A stretch of DNA of 5,483 bases from contig CALZAJ010000118.1 of assembly GCA_945613785.1 (NCBI GenBank), positions 1-5,483 of the forward strand. Direction: 5' to 3'. The translations under genes were made by a program, and so were the position numbers. Below the pieces are notes generated by a model. It made no database searches. It saw nothing but the letters and a program-made list of their open reading frames with translations, and was not told where the DNA came from. The stretch comes from an uncultured Verrucomicrobiota bacterium. Lineage in GTDB: Bacteria > Verrucomicrobiota > Kiritimatiellia > RFP12 > UBA1067. Shown piece after piece: positions 1 through 5,483 of this stretch (position 1 is its first letter; the number at the start of each line of letters is the position of its first letter).

Positions 1-63
1 AGATAGTAAGGGGGGTGTGAAGTGCGACAAGATGCGCGCGGCCAGAAGGAACGTATCACTCTA

Positions 64-72
64 TGGTATAAT
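64..72 (+). promoter_or_regulatory. Extended -10 promoter of the helicase gene
   Basis: The sequence TGGTATAAT is a perfect extended -10 element: a TG dinucleotide, one base, then the consensus hexamer TATAAT at 67-72. No TTGACA-like -35 hexamer is found 16-19 bases upstream, where the bases read like AGAAGG; extended -10 promoters commonly lack a -35. The usual distance to the transcription start (about 6-8 bases after the hexamer) puts +1 at roughly 79-81, at the GTG start codon. This is a pattern call with no experimental support. Confidence 0.72.
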
Positions 73-80
73 TTCTCGCC

Positions 81-3000
81 GTGGAAACCGAGACGCTGAA
101 ATTCAACTATCCCAAGGACCTGCCGATCTGTGAGCATCGGGAGGAGATCCTGGCCTTGCTGAAGAAGGCGCCGGTCGTCATCGTCTGCGGCGACACGGGT
201 TCGGGCAAGACGACCCAGCTGCCGAAGATGGCCATGGAGCTCGGCCTTCGCCACATCGCCTGCACGCAACCGCGCCGTCTGGCCGCCGTCACGGTGGCCG
301 AACGCGTCGCCGAAGAGCTCCAAACGCCCGTCGGGGGACTCATCGGCTACCAGCACCGCTTCGCCCGACAGGTCTCCGACGACACGCGCGTCAAGTTCAT
401 GACGGACGGCGTCCTTCTCGCCGAGACCCGAAGCGACCCCCTTTTGCGCGCCTACGACTGCATCATCATCGACGAGGCCCACGAACGCTCGCTCAACATC
501 GACTTCCTGCTGGGTATCCTCAAGCGCATTCTCCGCAAGCGCCGTGACCTCAAGGTCGTCGTATCGTCGGCCACGCTCGACACCGAGAAGTTCGCGCAGT
601 TCTTCGACCGCGCGCCGACGGCCATCGTCCCGGGGCGTCTCTTCCCCATCGAGATGCGCTACCGTCCCGCCGAAGACGGCGACGAAATCAACCTGCCGCG
701 CGACGTCGCCTCGGCCATCCGCTCCTTGCCGCCCGAAGACGACGTCCTCGTGTTCCTACCGGGCGAACGCGACATCCGCGAGACCGCCGACCATCTCGGT
801 CGCAGTCCCTCTCACCGCGGGGACGACGTCATCCCCCTGCTGGCCTCCTTGCCCGCCGCAGAACAGCAACGCGCCTTTCGTCCGTCTTCCAAACGCCGCG
901 TGATCCTCGCCACCAACGTCGCCGAGACATCCGTCACGATCCCCGGAATCCGCGCCGTCATCGACTCGGGCCTGGCCCGCATTTCACGCTACGTCCATCG
1001 GACACAAGTGCAGCGTCTGCAGATCGAACCCGTCTCCCAGGCCTCAGCCCGCCAGCGTGCGGGACGCTGCGGACGCGTCGGGCCCGGCATCTGCATCCGT
1101 CTCTACGATGAAGCCGACTACAATGCGCGCGAGGCCTACACGCCGCCCGAGGTGCTGCGCTCGTCCCTGGCTGGTGTCATCCTGACGATGCTCGACCTGC
1201 GTCTGGGCAACATCGAGAGCTTCCCATTCATCGATCCACCTAAACCGTCGATGATCCATGAGGGCCTGCGTGAGCTGCTGGAACTCGGCGCGATCCGCCA
1301 CGACGTCGAGCACGACGTCGTCCTCACGCGCGAAGGACATCAACTCGCGCGCATTCCCGTCGAACCGCGTCTCGCCCGCATGATGCTCGCGGCCTCGAAG
1401 CTCGCCACCCTGCCGTCCGTAATCCCGCTGGTCGCCGCGATGAGCTGCGACGATCCGAAGCGCCGTCCCGTGGACGAGAAGGAAAAGGCCGACCAGGCGC
1501 ATGCCCCCTTCCGCGAGACGGGGTCGGACTTCCTTGGCACGCTCAAGCTCTGGCACTGGTGGGAGGACCAATCGAAGGCTCTCTCCCAGAGCCAGCTCCG
1601 CAAGCTCTGCACGAAGACCTTCCTGTCCTATCCCAAGATGCGCGAATGGCGCGACCTGGTCCGTCAGCTCGGCGATCTCGCCAAGCGCCTGAAGCTGGAT
1701 GTCGAAAACGACAACGGCGGACCCGACGCGCTCCACCGGGCACTGATGAGCGGACTCCTCGCGCGGCTCGGACACCTCGATCCCGAGGAGCAGGATTACC
1801 GCGGCGCCCACGGCATCCGCTTCGCCCTCCACCCGTCCTCGGTCCTGACGAAGAAAAGACGCCCCACGAGCGACAGGCGGCATCCGCAATCAAACAATCA
1901 AACGGCCAAAGAGTCGCACAACTCCCCCGAGTGGATCATGGCGGGCGAGCTCGTGGACACCTCGCGGCTCTTCGCCCGCAACGCCGCGACGATCGACCCG
2001 CGCTGGATCGAGGGCATCGCCGGCGACATCTGCAAGCACAGCTACCACTCACCCGAATGGGACGCACAGAACGGCTTCGTCCGAGCGACCGAGCAGGTGA
2101 CGCTTTACGGACTCGTCATCGTGCACGGACGCCGCAGGGACTACAGCCGCATCGATCCCGCCTTTTCTCGCAAGCTCTTCCTGCTTCATGCGCTCGTACT
2201 CGGCGAATTCCCGAAGCCTCCGAATGCCGTCCGGGAGAACCTCCTGCTCCTCGACGAGATGCGCAAGCGCGCCGAACGCAACCGTCGGCCGGAACTGTTC
2301 GACACCGACCGCCTGACGGCGTTCTTCGACAGCGTTGTGCCGAAGGAGATCGTGTCCGTCGGCGAGCTGAAGAAATGGCTCTACGCGGCGACGCCTGAGG
2401 AACGCCGACGCTTCCGGCTCAAGCGCAGCGAATGGCTCACCAATACCGGCAGCAGTTCGTCCGCCTATCCGGAATCGATCCGGCTGGGCAACGTGAAGAT
2501 CGTCCTCACCTATCGGCACACGCCCGACGACCCCGAGAAGGACGGCATCACGGCGTCCGTACGCAAAGCCGACGCCACCGCACTGCGCCTGTGGCGGGCC
2601 GACTGGCTCGTACCTGGCGCCCTGCCCGAGAAGGTCAGCTGCCTGCTCGGCGCCCTCCCGTCTTCCCTGCGCCGCGTCCTCTCGCCGATTTCCGACACCG
2701 TGGCCGTGCTGATGCCGCTTCTCAAGCCTGGTGACGAATCTCTGACGACGGCGATCCGGCGGATTCTCTGGGAGCACAACGGCATCCGTCTTCCGTCCGA
2801 CGCCCTCGACGAGGAAAAGCTTCCCGGCCATCTGAAGATCCGGTTCCGCATCACGGACGACGAGAACGGACGCGAACTCGCCGCCTCGCGCAGTCTTGAT
2901 GAGGCACTGTCCGCCGCGGGCGTCAACGATCGGCCGGGCTCGGCCTCGGCGCTCGTCCGCCACGACACGAAGAAGCACACGGCATGGGACTTCGGCTCGC

Positions 3001-3830
3001 TCGACGCGGCCAACGTCCAGAAGTCCGCAGGCTGGGAGCTGCGCAACTATCCGGGGCTCAACGACGAAGGCGACGGCGTCACGTTACGGCTGTTCAAGGA
3101 TCCGAAATCCGCGGCTGCCGCCCATGAGGCGGGCGTCACGCGACTGATGTATCTGCGGCTGACGCAGCATGCGCGTCCGTCGTTCGCGACAAAGCGTCTC
3201 CCCTTCCCGGCCGCCCTCTATTTCAAGACCCTCAACTACGACACGGCGCGACTGGCCGAGGATTTGCTGCTGGCCTCGATCCGAGAGGCGGCCGTGAGGT
3301 CCCGCGAACCCGTCCGCACGGCCGAGGACTTCGAGGCGCTGGTCAAGTCCACGAAGGCCGCCGTCGACGTCTACCACGCGAACCTGGTCGCGCTACTGAC
3401 GAACGTCCTGACGGCTGCGAGCGAATGCGCGGAACTCGCGGAGGCGGCGAATCTGCTGCCGGAAACGGTCGATGCGGTCGAGACACAGCTCGCCTGGCTT
3501 GTCTATCCGGGGTTCGTGCGGACGGTGCCGGCGGACAAGCTGCGGGAGTATCCGCGCTACCTCAAGGCGCTGAAGATCCGTCTCGAGCGCGCAAAGGTGA
3601 ATCCGCTGTCCGACCGCGCGAAGGAGGCGCGCTTTGCGCCCTATTGGGAGGTCTACTACGAGACGGTCGTCAAGAAGTCCTCGAAGATCCTGGACCGCGG
3701 CGCCCTGTCGGACTACCGTTGGATGCTCGAGGAGTTCCGCGTCTCCGTCTTCGCACAGGAGATAAAAACAGCCGCTCCGGTGAGTCCGAAGCGGCTTGAG
3801 GCGAAACTCGCCGAGGCGATCGAAGTCTGA
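81..3830 (+). CDS. hrpA: HrpA-type DEAH-box ATP-dependent RNA helicase
   Basis: This is a cytoplasmic superfamily 2 DEAH/RHA helicase, which uses ATP hydrolysis to move along RNA. E. coli HrpA is linked to mRNA processing and to rescue of stalled ribosomes. Visible motifs in order are: Walker A GDTGSGKTT (residues 37-45), motif Ia TQPRRLAA (62-69), DEAH (131-134), SAT (163-165), motif IV near VLVFLPG (222-228), motif V ATNVAETSVTIPG (277-289) and motif VI QRAGRCGR (325-332). Winged-helix and ratchet (HA2) regions follow to about 520. The OB-fold region, with the HrpA-typical stretch around AELVDTSRLFAR, lies near 575-690, and a DUF3418-like C-terminus runs to the end. The 1249 residues are close to the roughly 1300 of E. 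coli HrpA, so the gene looks intact, and it is not the shorter HrpB. GTG at 81 is the only usable start: TAA lies in frame at 69-71, and the next Met falls after Walker A. There is no Shine-Dalgarno. A roughly 20-residue polar insert sits at about 595-614. Family assignment is secure; the exact RNA target is unknown. Confidence 0.96.
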   Translation: METETLKFNYPKDLPICEHREEILALLKKAPVVIVCGDTGSGKTTQLPKMAMELGLRHIACTQPRRLAAVTVAERVAEELQTPVGGLIGYQHRFARQVSDDTRVKFMTDGVLLAETRSDPLLRAYDCIIIDEAHERSLNIDFLLGILKRILRKRRDLKVVVSSATLDTEKFAQFFDRAPTAIVPGRLFPIEMRYRPAEDGDEINLPRDVASAIRSLPPEDDVLVFLPGERDIRETADHLGRSPSHRGDDVIPLLASLPAAEQQRAFRPSSKRRVILATNVAETSVTIPGIRAVIDSGLARISRYVHRTQVQRLQIEPVSQASARQRAGRCGRVGPGICIRLYDEADYNAREAYTPPEVLRSSLAGVILTMLDLRLGNIESFPFIDPPKPSMIHEGLRELLELGAIRHDVEHDVVLTREGHQLARIPVEPRLARMMLAASKLATLPSVIPLVAAMSCDDPKRRPVDEKEKADQAHAPFRETGSDFLGTLKLWHWWEDQSKALSQSQLRKLCTKTFLSYPKMREWRDLVRQLGDLAKRLKLDVENDNGGPDALHRALMSGLLARLGHLDPEEQDYRGAHGIRFALHPSSVLTKKRRPTSDRRHPQSNNQTAKESHNSPEWIMAGELVDTSRLFARNAATIDPRWIEGIAGDICKHSYHSPEWDAQNGFVRATEQVTLYGLVIVHGRRRDYSRIDPAFSRKLFLLHALVLGEFPKPPNAVRENLLLLDEMRKRAERNRRPELFDTDRLTAFFDSVVPKEIVSVGELKKWLYAATPEERRRFRLKRSEWLTNTGSSSSAYPESIRLGNVKIVLTYRHTPDDPEKDGITASVRKADATALRLWRADWLVPGALPEKVSCLLGALPSSLRRVLSPISDTVAVLMPLLKPGDESLTTAIRRILWEHNGIRLPSDALDEEKLPGHLKIRFRITDDENGRELAASRSLDEALSAAGVNDRPGSASALVRHDTKKHTAWDFGSLDAANVQKSAGWELRNYPGLNDEGDGVTLRLFKDPKSAAAAHEAGVTRLMYLRLTQHARPSFATKRLPFPAALYFKTLNYDTARLAEDLLLASIREAAVRSREPVRTAEDFEALVKSTKAAVDVYHANLVALLTNVLTAASECAELAEAANLLPETVDAVETQLAWLVYPGFVRTVPADKLREYPRYLKALKIRLERAKVNPLSDRAKEARFAPYWEVYYETVVKKSSKILDRGALSDYRWMLEEFRVSVFAQEIKTAAPVSPKRLEAKLAEAIEV
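1887..1903 (+). repeat. Tandem 8-bp repeat inside a helicase insert
   Basis: CAATCAAA occurs twice back to back, followed by one further C of a third copy. It encodes Gln-Ser-Asn-Asn-Gln-Thr (residues 603-608) within a polar stretch of the helicase that standard HrpA proteins seem to lack. The surrounding 40 bases are clearly richer in A than the rest of the gene. An 8-bp unit is out of register with codons, so a change in copy number would shift the frame. The repeat is short enough that chance is possible. Confidence 0.55.
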
Positions 3831-3846
3831 TCAGAAGTCGACTTCG
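3821..3846. repeat. Inverted repeats over the convergent stop codons
   Basis: CGAAGTC (3821-3827) pairs perfectly with GACTTCG (3840-3846) around a 12-base loop that contains both stop codons. Two overlapping perfect palindromes are also present: TCTGATCAGA (3826-3835) and GAAGTCGACTTC (3834-3845). No T-run follows on either strand, so this is not a classical intrinsic terminator. It also overlaps the last codons of both genes, which encode Glu-Val on one strand and Glu-Val-Asp-Phe on the other. It might act as a weak bidirectional transcript-end hairpin, or it may simply reflect the coding sequence. Confidence 0.35.
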
Positions 3847-5045
3847 GAGTCATCCCAGCAGCAGCGGAGGACCTTCTCCATCAGCTTCGCGTCCATCGGG
3901 CGCGGGTTGCAGCCCGTGCAGGCGTCACCCATCGCGTTTTCGGCGATCTTGGCGGCCTTGGCCTCGAACTCATCCGGCTTGACCATGCCCTCGCCCGGAA
4001 GACCGTTCGCGGCATAGTCCTTGATGCAATGCGGAATGTTGAGGTCGTCGTTGAACTTGCGGACCCACGCGATGAGGGCGGCGATCTGGGCCTCCTGGGA
4101 GGTCTCGGCGCCGGCGAGGCCGAGTTCACGCGCGCACATCGCATAGCGATCGGCGGCGAACGGCACCGCGGCGTTGAACTTGATGACCTTCGGCAGGTAC
4201 ATCGCGTTGGCGGCGCCGTGGATGATGTGTCCGCCTGAGAACGCCGCGCCCGTCTTGTGGGCGAGCGAGTGTACGATGCCGAGAAGCGCGTTCGAGAAGC
4301 TCATGCCGGCGAGACACTGGGCGTCGTGCATGATCGCACGGGCCTCGGCGTCACCCGCATAGGACTTGACGAGCGAATCGCGGATCATCTTCATCGAGTG
4401 GATCGCCAGGGCGTCCGCATACGGGGAGTGCGCGACGGCGACGATCGCCTCGAGGTCGTGGGTGAGCGCGTCCATGCCCGTGTGCGCGCAGAGCTTCTGC
4501 GGCATCGTGAGGGTGAGCTCAGGATCGACGATGGCGATGTCAGGCGTGATCTCAAAGTCCGCGATCGGGAACTTGATGCCCTGCGTGTAGTCCGTGATGA
4601 TCGAGAACGCGGTGACTTCGGTCGCCGTACCAGACGTCGAGGAGATGGCCACGAAGTGCGCCTTCGTGCGGAGCTTCGGCAGACCAAAGACCTTGCACAT
4701 GTCCTGGAACGTGCACTCCGGGTGCTCGTACTTGATCCACATTGCCTTCGCGGCGTCGATCGGAGAGCCGCCGCCCATCGCGACGATCCAGTCAGGCTGG
4801 AACTCCTGCATGATGGCCGCGCCCTTCATCACCGTCTCGACGGACGGGTCGGACTCGATGCCCTCGAAGACCTTCACTTCCATGCCGGCTTCCTTGAGGT
4901 AGTCCTCGGCGCGCTGGAGGAATCCGCCGCGCTTCATGGAACCGCCGCCGACACAGATGATCGCACGTTTGCCCTTGAGCGTCTTGAGCGTCGCTAGGGC
5001 GTCCTTGCCGTGATAGATATCACGAGGGAGACAGAATCTTGCCAT
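3831..5045 (-). CDS. Iron-dependent alcohol dehydrogenase (group III)
   Basis: This is an Fe-ADH family NAD(P)H-dependent oxidoreductase that interconverts aldehydes and primary alcohols in the cytoplasm. Such enzymes usually regenerate NAD+ during fermentation. The N-terminal nucleotide-binding domain shows VGGGSMKR (32-39), GGGSPIDAAK (91-100) and the STSGTATEV turn (136-144). The expected metal ligands are all present in the C-terminal helical domain: Asp192 and His196 in DALTH, His263 in LAHKTG and His276 in IHGAAN. Relatives usually have Pro before the last ligand (IPHG); here it is Ile. The 404 residues and the EVDF ending match full-length single-domain enzymes resembling the ADH half of AdhE and butanol dehydrogenases. 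The C-terminus has four Cys (376, 379, 395, 396). The ATG at 5045 is supported by an AAGGAG site 7 bases upstream. The gene lies 37 bases after the lipoprotein gene, probably in one operon, and its stop abuts the helicase stop. The substrate (butyraldehyde, lactaldehyde or another) cannot be read from the sequence. Confidence 0.95.
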   Translation of the reverse strand: MARFCLPRDIYHGKDALATLKTLKGKRAIICVGGGSMKRGGFLQRAEDYLKEAGMEVKVFEGIESDPSVETVMKGAAIMQEFQPDWIVAMGGGSPIDAAKAMWIKYEHPECTFQDMCKVFGLPKLRTKAHFVAISSTSGTATEVTAFSIITDYTQGIKFPIADFEITPDIAIVDPELTLTMPQKLCAHTGMDALTHDLEAIVAVAHSPYADALAIHSMKMIRDSLVKSYAGDAEARAIMHDAQCLAGMSFSNALLGIVHSLAHKTGAAFSGGHIIHGAANAMYLPKVIKFNAAVPFAADRYAMCARELGLAGAETSQEAQIAALIAWVRKFNDDLNIPHCIKDYAANGLPGEGMVKPDEFEAKAAKIAENAMGDACTGCNPRPMDAKLMEKVLRCCWDDSEVDF

Positions 5046-5052
5046 GGGAATA

Positions 5053-5058
5053 CTCCTT
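5053..5058 (-). promoter_or_regulatory. Ribosome binding site of the dehydrogenase
   Basis: On the minus strand AGAAGGAG precedes the ATG, with the core AAGGAG ending 7 bases before the start codon. The strength and spacing are near ideal. This fixes the start at 5045 and shows that the genome does use Shine-Dalgarno initiation, in contrast to the helicase gene. Confidence 0.85.
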
Positions 5059-5082
5059 CTGAATGTTTACGCGAGAACCTGA

Positions 5083-5319
5083 TTAGCGCTTCTTGGCAGG
5101 CGGAGGCGGAACCTTGCCCTTGACGACCTTGACGGTCTTCGCCGGACGCGGCGGGGGGAGAAGCTTGCCGTGCTTGTCGACGGGACGGCCATACTGGTCG
5201 ACGTAACGGACGGGCTGCGGCTTGCGGTGATGATTGTCGCGGTGGTGGCGGTCATGATGATGGCAACCCGTGAGGACGAGCGCCGAGACGATGCAGAGCG
5301 CAAACAGGATGTTCTTCAT
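5083..5319 (-). CDS. Small histidine-rich lipoprotein, function unknown
   Basis: This 78-residue protein has a clear type II signal peptide: MKN, a hydrophobic core (residues 4-16), and the lipobox LTGC with Cys19 as the expected lipidation site. Residue +2 is His rather than Asp, which under the E. coli sorting rule suggests the outer membrane. The mature part has about 60 residues in three zones: a His cluster (seven His between 20 and 31), a middle segment containing YVDQYGRPVDKHG (39-51), and a basic tail rich in Lys and Pro with PPP (55-57) and PPPP (71-74). The His cluster suggests metal or proton binding. The Lys/Pro tail could lie along the cell wall or the outer membrane surface. Both roles are inferences, and I do not recognise a named family. 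The ATG at 5319 is preferred over a GTG at 5361, because the signal peptide begins at the ATG and an AAAGGA site precedes it. The gene sits between the GH95-like tail and the dehydrogenase, all on one strand. Confidence 0.82.
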   Translation of the reverse strand: MKNILFALCIVSALVLTGCHHHDRHHRDNHHRKPQPVRYVDQYGRPVDKHGKLLPPPRPAKTVKVVKGKVPPPPAKKR

Positions 5320-5330
5320 TTTTGTTGTTT

Positions 5331-5336
5331 TCCTTT
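5331..5336 (-). promoter_or_regulatory. Ribosome binding site of the lipoprotein gene
   Basis: AAAGGA on the minus strand lies 11 bases before the ATG at 5319, inside a very A-rich leader. The spacing is slightly long but usable. It would fall inside the coding region if the GTG at 5361 were the start, so it favours the shorter protein. Confidence 0.6.
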
Positions 5337-5354
5337 CTTGTCGTTTTTGAAATG

Positions 5355-5483
5355 TCACCACGTGAAGTCGATTGTCGTGCCCTCGCGGGTACGAAGGCCC
5401 TTGATCGATCCGTGCGGCCAGTCAGTCGGCATCTTCTTGCCCTTCTCGGAGTTGATGAGAATCTCGCCGACGGCGGCGACCAT
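5355..5483 (-). CDS. 3' end of a gene, GH95-like C-terminus (partial)
   Basis: An open frame enters from the right window edge and ends at a TGA (5355-5357), giving 42 residues. The visible pieces AAVGEILINS and WPHGSIKGLRTREG, ending TIDFTW, resemble the C-terminus of GH95 alpha-L-fucosidase/galactosidase proteins. Those typically end with an AEMLLQS helix, a WP-GSVKGLRARGG loop and a final VD-x-x-W strand. Compared with my memory of the family, about five residues are missing between the helix and the WP motif. The frame happens to begin with ATG at the very edge, but the similarity suggests this Met is internal and that most of the gene lies outside. If correct, the parent enzyme would remove deoxysugar residues from glycans, probably outside the cytoplasm. 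The gene is in the same direction as, and 35 bases before, the lipoprotein gene. The match rests on a short tail recalled by eye, so the family call is moderate at best. The existence of a coding tail is more likely than not. Confidence 0.55.
   Translation of the reverse strand: MVAAVGEILINSEKGKKMPTDWPHGSIKGLRTREGTTIDFTW

Noticed and set aside
44..71. Alternative start signal: AGAAGGA, then ATG GTA TAA, a two-codon reading frame in frame with hrpA and 9 bases before its GTG.
   Set aside because: The 12-base spacing is long, and the ATG and TAA fall inside the perfect extended -10 element. The promoter reading explains the same bases better, although a minimal upstream frame cannot be strictly excluded.
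1559..2398. A 279-codon plus-strand frame overlapping the middle of hrpA.
   Set aside because: Its translation is dominated by Arg, Pro and Ala with no domain features. It is an out-of-frame shadow of the helicase.
1044..2978. Two long open frames (281 and 309 codons) on the minus strand inside hrpA.
   Set aside because: They lie antisense to a well-conserved helicase, show no recognisable motifs, and are the kind of long frame that GC-rich codon use produces by chance.
3821..3846. Rho-independent terminator for either convergent gene.
   Set aside because: The stem is only 7 bp with a 12-base loop, and no T-tract follows on either strand, so it is listed only as an inverted repeat.
4257..4997. 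A 246-codon plus-strand frame opposite the dehydrogenase.
   Set aside because: The translation is an Arg/Asp/Val-rich antisense shadow of the Fe-ADH with no motifs or convincing ribosome binding site.
5320..5361. Longer lipoprotein gene starting at GTG 5361, with 14 extra N-terminal residues.
   Set aside because: It would place charged residues before a standard signal peptide that begins at the ATG at 5319. The AAAGGA site also lies inside this stretch.
5355..5483. A complete free-standing 42-residue small protein starting at the edge ATG.
   Set aside because: The sequence resembles the end of a large glycoside hydrolase, and no upstream bases are available to show a ribosome binding site. 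A truncated gene is the simpler reading.

Overview
The window is GC-rich and densely coding, with four genes arranged as one rightward gene facing a leftward cluster. The contents are a proteobacterial-type HrpA helicase, an oxygen-sensitive-type iron alcohol dehydrogenase, a lipobox lipoprotein, and the tail of a protein resembling a GH95 fucosidase. Together they suggest a Gram-negative, probably anaerobic, polysaccharide-degrading bacterium. A PVC-group lineage (Kiritimatiellota, Verrucomicrobiota or Lentisphaerota) would fit, but that is an inference from gene content. Nothing here fixes the taxonomy.

Left part (1-3830): about 80 bases of non-coding leader hold a consensus extended -10 promoter (64-72). 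A 1249-codon DEAH-box RNA helicase gene, hrpA, follows. Its GTG start at 81 lies only 8 bases after the -10 hexamer, has no Shine-Dalgarno, and has an in-frame stop inside the -10 box, so the mRNA is predicted to be leaderless or nearly so. The protein is full length, with all helicase motifs, the OB-fold region and the long C-terminal DUF3418-type region. It carries a small hydrophilic insert next to a tandem 8-bp DNA repeat.

Junction (3828-3833): the hrpA stop codon and the stop codon of the opposing gene abut with no base between them, giving the palindrome TGATCA. There is no room for a conventional intergenic terminator.

Right part (3831-5483, minus strand): reading leftward in transcription order, there is the 3' end of a gene cut by the window edge (GH95-like C-terminus), a 78-residue histidine-rich, proline/lysine-tailed lipoprotein, and a complete 404-residue iron-dependent alcohol dehydrogenase. 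The gaps are 35 and 37 bases, and both downstream genes have Shine-Dalgarno sites, so a single operon is likely. One possible theme is deoxysugar (fucose-type) polymer breakdown followed by reduction of the resulting aldehyde. This is tentative, because the dehydrogenase looks closer to the AdhE/butanol dehydrogenase type than to FucO. I see no RNA gene, CRISPR array, insertion sequence or integrase. No clearly undescribed system stands out. The most unusual items are the leaderless GTG start, the zero-gap convergent stops and the small His-rich lipoprotein.
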